Source of the DNA: Euperipatoides rowelli
Taxonomy: Eukaryota > Onychophora > Udeonychophora > Euonychophora > Peripatopsidae
Length of the DNA stretch: 10,057 bases
Strand: one strand, 5' to 3'
Assembly: GCA_003024985.2 (NCBI GenBank)
Contig: PXIH01S0039493.1
Shown here: positions 1 to 8,366 of the stretch, piece by piece
How positions within the stretch are numbered: position 1 is the first letter of the stretch
How the letters are laid out: every line of letters starts with the position of its first letter
The notes under the pieces: generated by a model
The model's database searches: none
Seen by the model: only the letters and a program-made list of their open reading frames with translations
What the model was told of the DNA's origin: nothing
Translations under genes and position numbers: made by a program

Positions 1-205
1 GTTCTGTTTATTTTATATTTAATAAAGCGTGTTGGAAAATATTTATCTTAAAGTTTTTTTGTTTTTTTAATAATTAATGTGTAAAGTATAATATTTCTGT
101 TATGATGTTTATTTTTAATTATGATTGGTAAATCGGTAATTATCGATTTGATAATGAAGAATAATTTAGGTTACCTGTAATGATTTTTTGTACTAATGTT
201 AAACA
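1..205. other. AT-rich flank without a gene
   Basis: AT-rich DNA with short T runs. I see no open frame of note, no repeat boundary and no RNA gene here. Confidence 0.6.
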
Positions 206-247
206 CTAATTTAAATCAGCCCTATAAATGATGCTGCTTTAAATTAG
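206..247. repeat. Strong short hairpin
   Basis: Arms 206-220 (CTAATTTAAATCAGC) and 233-247 (GCTGCTTTAAATTAG) are reverse complements with one mismatch in 15 and a 12-base loop. The pairing is directly visible. The function is unknown: it could be a remnant MITE centre, a structured RNA hairpin if transcribed, or chance in AT-rich DNA, although the G/C-containing part of the stem makes chance less likely. Confidence 0.7.
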
Positions 248-287
248 CTTTGAAGTTAAGGGGACAATTTAAACTTTCATCATTTGA

Positions 288-596
288 TTAACCCTTTCCA
301 CTCCACTGAATTCAGAGAATTTGGTTTCTACAGCTCCACAATAATTTTTTTTTTTTTTTTTAATCAAGATTAGTATTCTTTTAATTTTTTTTAAATCTCT
401 TGGGATAATTAAAATAAATATATTTTGAGTCTTTGAAACTAAAAAAAAATAGTAATTGAAGCATATTTGAATATAATAATAATTATTGATTATGAAATAG
501 AACGAAATGAAAATGGCGATTCAGAATTGACTTTGGAGTGCAACTACTAATTTAAAAATGGCGATTGAGATTCACCATTGGAGTGGAAAGGGTTAA
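288..596. mobile_element. piggyBac-like MITE with TTAA duplications
   Basis: A short non-coding element of about 300 bp. Perfect 14-bp terminal inverted repeats (CCCTTTCCACTCCA at 292-305 and its reverse complement at 579-592) are flanked on both sides by TTAA (288-291 and 593-596). TTAA target duplication together with CCC...GGG ends is known for piggyBac elements; Kolobok elements also use TTAA, so the superfamily is an inference. It contains a T17 run (345-361) and no transposase frame, so it would depend on an enzyme encoded elsewhere. The unchanged TIRs and TTAA suggest it is younger than the other elements in the window. Confidence 0.8.
510..585. repeat. Subterminal direct duplication in the MITE
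   Basis: Segments 510-540 and 555-585 both begin AAAATGGCGATT and end TTGGAGTG with identical internal spacing, matching at about 25 of 31 positions with a 45-bp period. The second copy runs into the right TIR, so the first copy looks like a duplicated right end. This may have come from slippage or from a repeated transposase-binding site. Confidence 0.7.
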
Positions 597-1584
597 GGGA
601 CACACATCCAAATATTGGAAATAGTTATTCTCATATTAAATTGAAAAATTAATTGATACATACCTGAAATAAAAATTTAATAAAATAAAGTAGGCTACTG
701 TAAATATTATATTTTTCAAAACTGTGTGTTTTGTAATACGGTGATGCTTAATATAATTTTATTACTGCAATGTTTTCATAACAAATCAAACATATAGGTT
801 TCTTTTTAAATTATCATTGTTCGTCTATTTTCTTTTTGTACTGGCAATTGTGTGCTTAATTTAATTCTTAATACCGATTATTATTAAAAAATATAATAAT
901 TTTGGTTATAATTAGAAATAACGAAGGAAATTTAGTAATCATTTGAATTATTTACAACTTGGCGCCTGTTTTCTACTGTATAATACTGAAACCATAAAGC
1001 ATTTGCCCCTACTCTAAACAATTTTCCAATAAAATAATTTGCACTGTAGCCATAACTATTAGGGATATCTTATGGTGATAATGTAAATTTTTGTATAAAT
1101 AAGATAACTTATACTATAAAAGTTTACTGTCAAACTTTTTTCTCACAGGCATAGACAAAAGCATTTTTTTTTAAAGTACAAACTAACATCTCACTGGCCA
1201 AACAAAAATACACAATTGACAACATGTGGTCAGCAGGTTGCATATGCCTGATTTAAAACTATTTATGGTGAGATCATTTTGATTAGATATTTTTATTATT
1301 ATTTTAAATTATTTAATAAGAAAACTATATATCCTACATTGGTAATTAGGTGTGGATAGTATTTGTTTATAGACATTTGTAATACCTACATTTTTTTTTG
1401 TAATATAAGTATATTATTAAGAAAACCACTATCTGTTTATTATAACAATCAAAATAGATTAACATTTGCAGGTCCTTCATATTAATTTATGCCACAATAT
1501 GATTACATTTAAAAAATATTGGTGTTAAATGTCAGAATACTTGAGAAAAAAAATCAGGAAAGTTTCAGTGTCCCACAGATAGCA
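597..1584. other. AT-rich non-coding stretch
   Basis: No gene, RNA gene or element boundary could be supported on either strand. The stretch has many A and T runs and stops in all frames. Confidence 0.6.
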
Positions 1585-1695
1585 AAGGTTACTAAACAAG
1601 AACAAACTACTTTGACACTGTCACATTGCTTATTGGAGTCCAAATACCAGACTAATCATTATGGGAATGTGACATAAGACCCTATTAGTAACCTT
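1585..1695. repeat. Multi-armed fold-back segment
   Basis: Three nested inverted repeats share one centre. The outer arms are AAGGTTACTAA (1585-1595) with TTAGTAACCTT (1685-1695). The middle arms are TGTCACATT (1619-1627) with AATGTGACA (1666-1674). A short inner AGTC/GACT pair lies near 1637-1652. The stack suggests one imperfect palindrome of about 110 bp, perhaps a small fold-back MITE. No target-site duplication could be fixed, and no family is recognised. Confidence 0.55.
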
Positions 1696-2060
1696 CACGT
1701 TTAAAGTAATAGAATATTAACAAAAAAAAAAAACTATTACAAGCATTCTAATTATGAAGTAAGTAGTGTTTGCTGGCTTGTTTTTATCTCTTTAACTGTA
1801 AATTGTTTATCAATAATGAATTAACAAAAAATAAAATGCAAAAATTGAGTTTATATGACAGGTTGAAAATAAAAAAAAATTCTAGGTTATAAAATAAGTT
1901 GAATTTTGTTTTTAAAATTTTATGTCTATAAATCTTTTTTAAGGGCATAGGATATGAGTAATTTTAAACAGTAAAAACTTGGCGATTTTCATACAGACAT
2001 TTATTTTTAACTAAACACCATAGGATATGAATTTATAATGTGTGTTTACTGTATATAGAG
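1696..2060. other. AT-rich non-coding stretch with a 12-bp direct repeat
   Basis: No gene is seen. The 12-mer CATAGGATATGA occurs twice, at 1946-1957 and 2019-2030. It is the only repeat of note here and is probably trivial. Confidence 0.5.
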
Positions 2061-2116
2061 TCTATTTATCTATTTATCTATCTGTCTGTCTGGCTGTCTC
2101 TATCTATCTATCTTGT
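2061..2116. repeat. Imperfect TATC/TGTC tetranucleotide microsatellite
   Basis: Runs of TCTA/TATC units are interrupted by a block of TGTC units, then resume (2061-2116). The reading frame that crosses it codes only for a low-complexity hydrophobic peptide and is not a gene. Tetranucleotide tracts of this kind are typical of eukaryotic nuclear DNA. Confidence 0.85.
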
Positions 2117-3445
2117 CTTTCTTTATTCTTGTTATGTCATAATTATTTATATCACGCTCTTTCTCTATAACTTTGTCCTTCCCTTATCCTTGAATAAAAT
2201 TCTACTACTGCATTATTTTATTTAACAATTCTTCTACATAATACCAAACCCTTGCAATTTAAGTTTTACTGTACAAGTTCAATGATTTTATTCTTTATTT
2301 GCTGTCATGTACTGCATGTTTGAAGTTTATTCAACGGAATACAATCAATCTCAAGCCTATTACAACCTTCAGACATTAGTCACCAAGATTTCATCTTTGG
2401 AAGTTCATTTAACTTTTTTTTCTTACAATGTGTTTTTTTTTTTAAGAACTCCCAAATTGTCACAAAGGATTAATCAATTATCTATAAAGTGTGTGTGTAT
2501 GTTTTGGGTTATATTTTGGGTATTTGTGCCATGTTTGTACATTTTATCGTAAGCGTTGTAAGCCTTAAAGCCAGAAATCCCGCCATGTATTTTTTTTTTC
2601 ATGGCACTCGACCCGACATTGTCAATTTTTACATTGTTGAATATCAACTCTCTAGAACACTAAAATTGATGATTAACCAAGTCTGACCCTATTGAGACAA
2701 AATTCTCTTCAGGTCTGTACCACTTTATTTTATAAATTATGAAAAAAATAATACATCTTTCCTGATTTTAAAAACTTTGCAGAGTTTTAATGCTTAATAA
2801 ATATATTTTTAAAATGTTAAAATAAAAAATCGTTATTTTTTTCAAAATTATTTTTTGCATATTTATAAAAATATATATTTTTTTCAATACGACTCTTGAA
2901 AAATGATTGGCTGTAAAGCTTTTGTGTCATACTGCACTTAAGCATGGTCATTTTCCTGTCTTTTTGTAATGATCGATCTACTAATGTATTGATTTGATTC
3001 AGTTCTTCTTTGCTCAATTCAGAGCTGGATCACATTTTCCTTGAGAGCAGTAAAATATATTAGAAGATCAGCATGCCATCTGCTTTTCATATGTTTCGTT
3101 TCAAGATAAACTCTCTCGGAAAGTTCCATTAAAAGCATACATTCCATAGCAAAGATGAAGAACTGGCTTTTCAGCACTAGCTACCACTGGATATTCAAAC
3201 ATGCTCTTGATGAAGAATCAAAACAATCTTTGATATTTTGAAACCTTGCAGTAATGTAGTCCATTATTACAATATGAAGTGTTTACAAAAATACATTTGT
3301 ACAGGGCAATTTTACTCCTGGATTATTTCTAGTATTATTAATCTATGTAAGTCATTGCTTTTCATTTCCCTTCTCCCGCAAACTGCCAAATGAAATGTGT
3401 TATTAAATATCTTTATTTCTCAAATCTATATATTGACAATCCCTC
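2117..3445. other. Unassigned AT-rich stretch
   Basis: Frames of 60-80 codons occur here (2307-2552 and 2489-2686 plus, 2817-3017 minus), but none has a recognisable motif and all are close to what open AT-rich DNA gives by chance. The part at about 3000-3260 is less AT-biased and reads on the minus strand as short protein-like pieces broken by stops. It might be a decayed coding remnant, but I cannot assign it to a family. Confidence 0.45.
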
Positions 3446-4256
3446 AAGGGCCCCATACACATAACGAGTTGTCTGCAGACCAAATATGAAGATAAATCAT
3501 TGACAGACCCAGTGTGACGATGTACTCCATACACACAGACATCATCTAGATACTGTATATTTCGTATTTAATTTATAGAAATAAATAAGAGTTTATCATA
3601 AATTACAATATATTGCCAGAAGGCTATTTACTATATACAGCATTTAATGTTTAAAACTTATTAAAACTATAGACGGTTGTTTACAAAGAGAGGCATTTAG
3701 TCAAAAACTGTTGTTTTTATATATACAAAAGAGTTTTGAGGATTTCTGCTATTAAATAACGAAGAGAGAGAAAAATAGATCTTTAAAAGAGATTGTTTAG
3801 ATGAGGAATTGTTACTAGCTATTTGTGACGAATAATGGTTAAGAAAAATTAAAAAAAAAATTCCTCGTCTACAACCATCTATTATTAATAGAGGACTATT
3901 TCTCTCTCTCTCTTTCTTTGTTAAAATCCTCAAAACTTTATTAACAGACCTTGTATATAAAAAAAAAAATAGTTTTTGACTAAATCTCTCTTTTTGTAAA
4001 CAATCGTCTCTAGTTTTATTAAATTTGAAACATTAAATATACTGCAAATACCTTCTGGTAATATTTTGTAATTTATTATAAACTCATATTTATTTGCTAT
4101 TAATTTAATATAAATTAAATTTTACAATTCAAAAGTATGGATTAAAACAAAAAAACTCATATACGTATTTGGGAAAAATGTTTGGCATCAAACAGATATT
4201 TGCTTGTCTAGATTTTTTGAATCACTTCGATGACAAGCGACAAAGCCATACACTCT

Positions 4257-4413
4257 CAGACACGACAAAACTTCAGACCGGGTTTATGAGCACTGTTGAA
4301 CGACCACAGACATGACCACATTGTAACGATTTATTCACAGACAGCACACACACACACACACACAAAATAAGATTTATCTGTCATACCTCATTGTCATACC
4401 AGATCTGCAGACA
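4257..4413. repeat. Subterminal CAGACA motifs in the right arm of the fold-back element
   Basis: CAGACA occurs at 4257-4262, 4307-4312, 4338-4343 and 4408-4413. The left arm carries TGTCTG at 3470-3475 and CAGACA at 3536-3541. Short subterminal repeats of this sort are transposase-binding sites in several DNA transposon families; that role here is an inference. Confidence 0.5.
4345..4364. repeat. (CA)10 microsatellite
   Basis: An uninterrupted CA dinucleotide run of ten units inside the right arm of the fold-back element. It has no counterpart in the left arm, so it probably expanded after the element formed. Confidence 0.95.
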
Positions 4414-4545
4414 AATCATTACGTGTATGGAGCCCTTAGTCAATGGCTTTTCTATTTCTGTTTTAATGTTTTGTTTTAAATTCTTTTGCTTCCTGAATTC
4501 TGTTAAGCATTTTTTTTCTTATATAGTTGATTCTTGATTTATGCA

Positions 4546-5246
4546 GGGGTTGTGTTCTTGGAAATCATCATGTTAATCTAAAACATGTAAATCAAACATA
4601 AATTCTCCAAATGAAATAATGGAAAGGCTAAGGTTAGGGGGAAGTAATGAAAACAAATACCACATTTCTTTTATTCTACTCACTCGTATAAACCTTTTGT
4701 TGGCAATATTTTACTTTCCAAACTTCCCAAGATGGACGCTTATAGCAAACGATCATTTAATTTCTGTCGAATGGTAAATGGAAGAGAAAATTGTATGTTA
4801 TAATATTTTTATTTTTACTAACGCCTTTCAAAATTTAAGACTTTGGCAAAACTTTAATATAGGACCCCTTCTTCAGTGCTTTGTTCACTAGATTTAATAT
4901 TCTAACGCCAGTTGTGTAGACTATCTTGGGGATCCGGAAAATAAAATCCTGCCCTTTTGTTAGATTAATTTGCTAAAAATTATACTTATACTGTAGATGA
5001 GGTTATTAGCAGAGGGATGTGTTTGAATATAGCCTAATAGGCATAATAATTATTCATTAAAATACATTCTCATAAAGAATTTGAATCAATTTGGAATAAA
5101 TTAATCAATTTCTCTCAGACTATCATAACATTAACCGAAACATAGAAGCTTCATTACCTTTTCATTGTGACAGGTTTTCTTTGTCTTAGTTTTATTCTAA
5201 ATTTAGTACAGTATTGTGGTATATTAACATATCATTTATATCACAA
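4546..5246. other. Left interior of the Tigger-like element
   Basis: AT-rich, non-coding, with no recognisable frame on either strand. If the termini are correctly paired, this and 8534-8650 are the two halves of the host element interrupted by the LTR retrotransposon. Confidence 0.4.
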
Positions 5247-5413
5247 TGAAACAACCAATTCACGTGCCACATGCATGATTATAAATTTTTAGAACATTGT
5301 AGTTAAAGATGTGATTCTGAACTATACAGTTCAATTATAATTTGTCTAGTTTAGCTGTAATAAATAGTTATTCATATATCGTCTCATTTATTAGCATATT
5401 GAAAGATATAACA
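5247..5413 (+). repeat. 5' LTR
   Basis: Aligns with 8366-8533. The core from ACATGCATGATTATAA to TCATTTATTAG has about 12 mismatches in 125 bases with no gaps. It begins TG and ends ATATAACA. It carries AATAAA at 5359-5364, a likely poly(A) signal, and a small inverted repeat GAACT-atac-AGTTC at 5319-5332 that is also kept in the other LTR. The outer ten or so bases at the left are more diverged. Confidence 0.88.
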
Positions 5414-5439
5414 AATTGATGATGAAATAAAGTAAAAGT

Positions 5440-5476
5440 CTGAGGGGTATATCAATAAGAAACCAGAAATTCAATT
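5440..5476. repeat. mariner left terminal inverted repeat
   Basis: Pairs with about 6560-6594 in reverse complement, best over the AAGAAACC-type core. The match is imperfect, with an indel among the outer bases. Confidence 0.75.
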
Positions 5477-5761
5477 TTTTATTATTTATTTATTAAAAAT
5501 CATTACGTTTTTTCATGTATTATTCTATATTTTAATTTAAATGTTAAATTTTTTTTTCCATTTTAATAAACACTTATATAATAAAATAGTATTATTTTAA
5601 ATTAAAAAGCATTTATGCAATAAACTAATGTAAATGGTATTTAAAATATTTTAATCGTATTTAATAAAACAATAGAATAATAATAATAATAATTAAAAAA
5701 TGTTTAGCGTATTTACTTTACTCTTCATGTGTGGAAAGAGGATAAAAAAAATCACAAGGAG

Positions 5762-6350
5762 CTAAATCTGTTTTCTCCAGTTATCAAAACAGTTTTTAAA
5801 CTCATAAATTGTGATGCTTTTAATCGCAGCCAAAGTTTTTCTTTTTTTTGCCTCCAAATTGGCAAATCTTATTACTTTTAATTGTCTTTTCATTATTGGG
5901 AGGGGGGACAACATGGACAAGATCCAAAGAAATAGATAATGTTTCAAACAACTGTCATCTTGTATTAGTATGAAAGAAATTATTTCACACACAAGGCAAT
6001 GTGTGCTGGCCTATTATCATGGCATAAAAAACAATCGTTAGATTACCATTAATTAGGCTGCTGCTTCGACTCTTGATCATAAGGGTAGCACCATTTCTCA
6101 TCACCTGTTATTATCTTTGTGAGAAATAGAGGGTCTTCTTGCAACAGTTGCTTCAAATTCTCACTTAGGCTAAACATGCAGATACTTGTTCTTCAAATTG
6201 GCTGTTAGGAAATGTGTCACAAACTAGCAAACAGTTGTTCTTCTGATCGTCTGTTCGCAAGTATGGCATAAATTAATACTTGGGTTTTAACCAAAAGCTA
6301 TTCCTTATATGCTTCCTTAACATGCGAACAGTTTCTGATGGAGTTTTTCT
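5762..6350 (-). pseudogene. mariner transposase remnant (DDE/D enzyme)
   Basis: The intact family enzyme cuts and joins mariner ends in the nucleus, using an N-terminal helix-turn-helix and a D,D34D catalytic domain. Read on the minus strand, the pieces occur in the normal order. TPSETVRML of the N-terminal helix-turn-helix is at 6318-6344. EDPLFLTKIITGDEKW carries the first catalytic Asp at 6100-6102. HDNRPAHIALCVK carries the second Asp at 6016-6018. A SLDL piece (SPDL in the family) is near 5920. The C-terminal stretch ends in KNCFDNWRKQI before the stop at 5762-5764. The first and second Asp are in frame but only 28 codons apart instead of about 90, showing a deletion near 6040-6050. In-frame stops and frameshifts are present, and the third Asp position appears to be Val (5907-5909). 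It cannot encode an active enzyme. The assignment rests on motif order, which is strong. Confidence 0.9.
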
Positions 6351-6559
6351 TAATAAAGTAAAATTTTACGTTACATTACTGATCCTTTATCTCAGCAATA
6401 AAAAATAACCAAGTTGATTAAAATACGTCAATTCTAATGAGAGAAAAAAAGATCGAATTTTCTTATGACAACAGCGCTTTAGCGAATGACTCAATAAAGA
6501 TTAAATTTAATCAAAATAATATATTAAAGCATTTTAATAAATTTATAAATAATTTTTAA

Positions 6560-6594
6560 TGATTAAATTCCAGTTTCTTTCGGGTCCCCCTTTG
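6560..6594. repeat. mariner right terminal inverted repeat
   Basis: Plus-strand CCAGTTTCTTTCGGG (6570-6584) followed by CCCCCTTTG reads in reverse complement as CAAAGGGGG, then GAAAGAAACTGG, the counterpart of the left end. It is followed by TA, the mariner target dinucleotide. Confidence 0.75.
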
Positions 6595-6627
6595 TATATT
6601 TTAATAATTTAATTTTCATTCTTTAAA

Positions 6628-7331
6628 ATGGATTGCATAATAAGAAATTTTGGTCTGGTTAAGAAGAAATGGACGAAGTATGTCCAGCAGCTAAATTTAT
6701 ACCTGATCGCAAACAAAGTGAAAGAAAATTTAAATTAGTCATTGTATTAACATTTGTTGGCGATAAAACAATTTGTTATGCGGTTTTTTGGCGCCAGCGA
6801 AACCAGAAGAAAAGTTGTTAGAGGAAATACCGGTATTTCACATTCTAGAACAACATTATTCGCCCAAGCCGCTAGCACTTATGGAAAGATTTTCACTCCG
6901 CAACAGAATGCAAAAGGAAAACTAATCAGTTTTGGATTATGCTGCAGAACTTTGCAAGATAATGTAAACTGTGAATTAGATGAGAAGCTAAATTTCTTTA
7001 TTGTTGATCAATTTATATTTGATATCCATGATCCAAAGATTAAAAAAAGACTCATGATTGAAAAAGATGATAAAGGACGATATTAAATTTAAAAATATAG
7101 TACAATTTGCTGCAGCAGTGGAGATGGTAAATAAAAATAAGATATGATTAGAAATAATAGTATAGAAATGATTAGTGAAACATTAGCAGCAAAAAGCTAA
7201 ATGAACTGTCAGATTTCTGCTAACACTAAAATTTGCATGATTTGTAGACATATACATGATTTGATTGTTTGCAAGTTTAGAATGCCACTTGTTCTATATG
7301 TAAAAATCACGGACATATTAAAACCATTTGC
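6628..7331 (+). pseudogene. gag remnant (capsid and two zinc knuckles)
   Basis: The intact protein would form the particle and bind element RNA. The ATG at 6628 opens a 36-codon frame containing KKKWTKYVQQLNLYLIANKV, the usual Mag-type Gag start (W..Y..L..Y..AN). Three further frame changes follow: VIVLTFVGDKT (6738-6770); LLCGFLAPAKPEEKLLEEIP (from about 6773) on to SPKPLALMERFSLRNRMQ, with a stop at 6923; and LDEKL with IHDPKIKKRLMIEKD up to 7068. A FAAAVEM helix follows near 7106-7126. Zinc knuckle 1 is C-x2-C-x3-H-x4-C (CMICRHIHDLIVC, 7234-7272). Zinc knuckle 2 is C-x2-C-x4-H-x4-C (CSICKNHGHIKTIC, 7290-7331), one frame away. The ligand residues of both knuckles are intact while the frame is not. 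The gene is dead; I am confident of its identity. Confidence 0.88.
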
Positions 7332-7349
7332 TAATACACTGAAAAGATT

Positions 7350-8330
7350 ATAATTGTCCATTTTAATATAGAAAATAAAACTATTCCATTTGAGTTAGAT
7401 ACTGTGGCCTCTGTCTCCATTATGCACAGTAAAATATTCAGAAAATATTGCCCTAAAGAAAAAGTGCAGCCAACTACTATTTTTGAGAGGTTTTGTGCAC
7501 AGTCAAACCATTGGGTTGTTGTAAAGTCAATGAACAATTCAGTGAATTGGCAAATTGAGCAAATAGCACAAACATGTATAAATGCCAGCTCTAAGCTAAA
7601 GACCCCTCAAAAGACCAGTTCACCCTTGGATATGACCAGAAGGCCCCTGGTACAGGATCCATATTGACCTCATGGGGTCCGTATCGTGACCAGGTGTTCT
7701 TATTCATAGTCAACATTTACTCTAAGTGGCCTGAAATGGAAAGGCTAAGTGAGACGGATTCTGAAACCATTAAGCTCTGCTTAGAAGATTATTTCACACA
7801 TTATGAGCATAGACAACATATTATTTTAGACAACGGAACTCAGTATACTGAGCTTCAAAACATTTAAAAAAAATTGAGGATTCTGCACACCAAAAATGCC
7901 CTTACCATCCAGCCTCTAATGGTCTAGCAGAAGTAGTAAAATCTTTTCTATTACCTTCCAAAGATAATAGTCAGTAGGATAACGCATATTGTCCAAATTA
8001 TACTCCATACACAAACAATCAGACAAACTATTAAAACACTACTGGGACAAGATACCTTGCTGGTCCTTTTCGATAACAACAAGGCAGGGAAAAGTCATTA
8101 TGATAAAATATGTCCTTCATACCAACTGGTATCTACAGCACAACTTAAAATTCCCTTAGTAAGAGAGGAAGAAGGGGGATGAATGGAGCACTTACAAGGT
8201 CCACCAGGAATTGCCACACTTTATATACAACCAATCATGAGCCCACTACCACTTAAACTGGACAACTAAGTCACTCCCTGCTACATAAACAAATATACTA
8301 CTTGACCAGAGTTAGGAAACATCCAGATAG
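7350..8330 (+). pseudogene. pol remnant: protease joined to integrase, RT/RNase H missing
   Basis: The protease part (7368-7470) reads ENKTIPFELDTVASVS; the active-site triplet DTG is now DTV (7398-7406). Only about 110 bp later, integrase zinc-binding motifs appear: a His at 7509 and QIEQIAQTC with Cys at 7575. About 2 kb of reverse transcriptase and RNase H is therefore absent, with a junction near 7470-7500. The integrase core follows: a PW..PEGPW...IHID piece with the first catalytic Asp at 7666-7668 and an internal stop at 7633; FIVNIYSKWPEMERLSETD; ILDNGTQY with the second Asp at 7829-7831; and CPYHPASNGLAEVVKSF with the catalytic Glu at 7930-7932. These lie in different frames. A weak C-terminal trace (LLDQ, about 8303-8314) precedes the polypurine tract. 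All three integrase acidic residues survive, but the enzyme cannot be made. Confidence 0.88.
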
Positions 8331-8357
8331 GCTTAGCCTAACCGTTAACGGCACATT

Positions 8358-8366
8358 AAGGGAGGG
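8358..8366 (+). promoter_or_regulatory. Polypurine tract before the 3' LTR
   Basis: AAGGGAGGG lies immediately before GTTACATACC of the 3' LTR. In LTR elements this tract primes plus-strand DNA synthesis, and its position is the expected one. The LTR's first base appears changed from T to G, which lengthens the G run. Confidence 0.75.

Larger units (their letters stand above)
3446..4437. mobile_element. Fold-back (long inverted repeat) element of about 1 kb
   Basis: The outer ends pair: AAGGGCCCCATACAC at 3446-3460 matches the reverse complement of GTGTATGGAGCCCTT at 4423-4437, and both are followed inward by a TTGTCTGCAG motif. Homology resumes strongly for about 200 bp (3579-3779 against 3894-4095, reverse complement) and again beside the centre (about 3800-3811 against 3858-3870). 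An unpaired core of about 45 bp lies near 3812-3857. The right arm is longer, with an unmatched segment carrying a (CA)10 tract. There is no transposase frame, so this is best read as a non-autonomous long-TIR DNA transposon. The superfamily is undecided: hAT-like or P-like 8-bp duplications are conceivable, but the flanks match at only about 5 of 8 bases. Confidence 0.8.
5440..6594 (-). mobile_element. mariner element, internally deleted, inserted in the LTR element
   Basis: The terminal inverted repeats are imperfect. The left end reads CTGAGGGG, then AAGAAACCAGAAATTC (5459-5474). The right end read in reverse complement starts CAAAGGGGG and continues AAAGAAACTGGAATTTAA. These match the well-known mariner end type of a GAGGGG start followed by AAGAAACC. 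TA follows the right end (6595-6596); the corresponding left dinucleotide is now GT. Between the ends lies a minus-strand transposase remnant. At about 1.15 kb it is slightly shorter than a full mariner (about 1.3 kb), consistent with an internal deletion. It sits about 25 bp after the 5' LTR and so entered after the LTR element. Confidence 0.88.

Noticed and set aside
2040-2225. Open frame of about 61 codons on the plus strand
   Set aside because: It crosses the TATC/TGTC microsatellite and encodes a low-complexity hydrophobic peptide; no family motif.
2582-2605. GCCATG ... CATGGC hairpin with a T-rich loop
   Set aside because: Only six paired bases around a T run; no further support for a terminator or RNA gene.
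2307-2686. Two overlapping plus-strand frames of 65-81 codons
   Set aside because: No recognisable motif; T-rich composition produces Phe/Leu/Tyr-rich peptides by chance.
2817-3017. Minus-strand frame of 66 codons
   Set aside because: Lys/Asn/Phe-rich, in AT-rich DNA, with no motif I recognise; kept only as part of an unassigned stretch.
3697-3933. Minus-strand frame of 78 codons
   Set aside because: It lies across the centre of the fold-back element, so its openness is explained by the repeat; no transposase motifs.
5414-5430. Primer-binding site after the 5' LTR
   Set aside because: TTGATGATGAAA near 5416 is where one would sit, but it lacks a clear TGG start and matches no tRNA end I can assert.
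7331-7537. Minus-strand frame opposite the protease remnant
   Set aside because: Antisense shadow of the plus-strand pol remnant, which has clear motifs.
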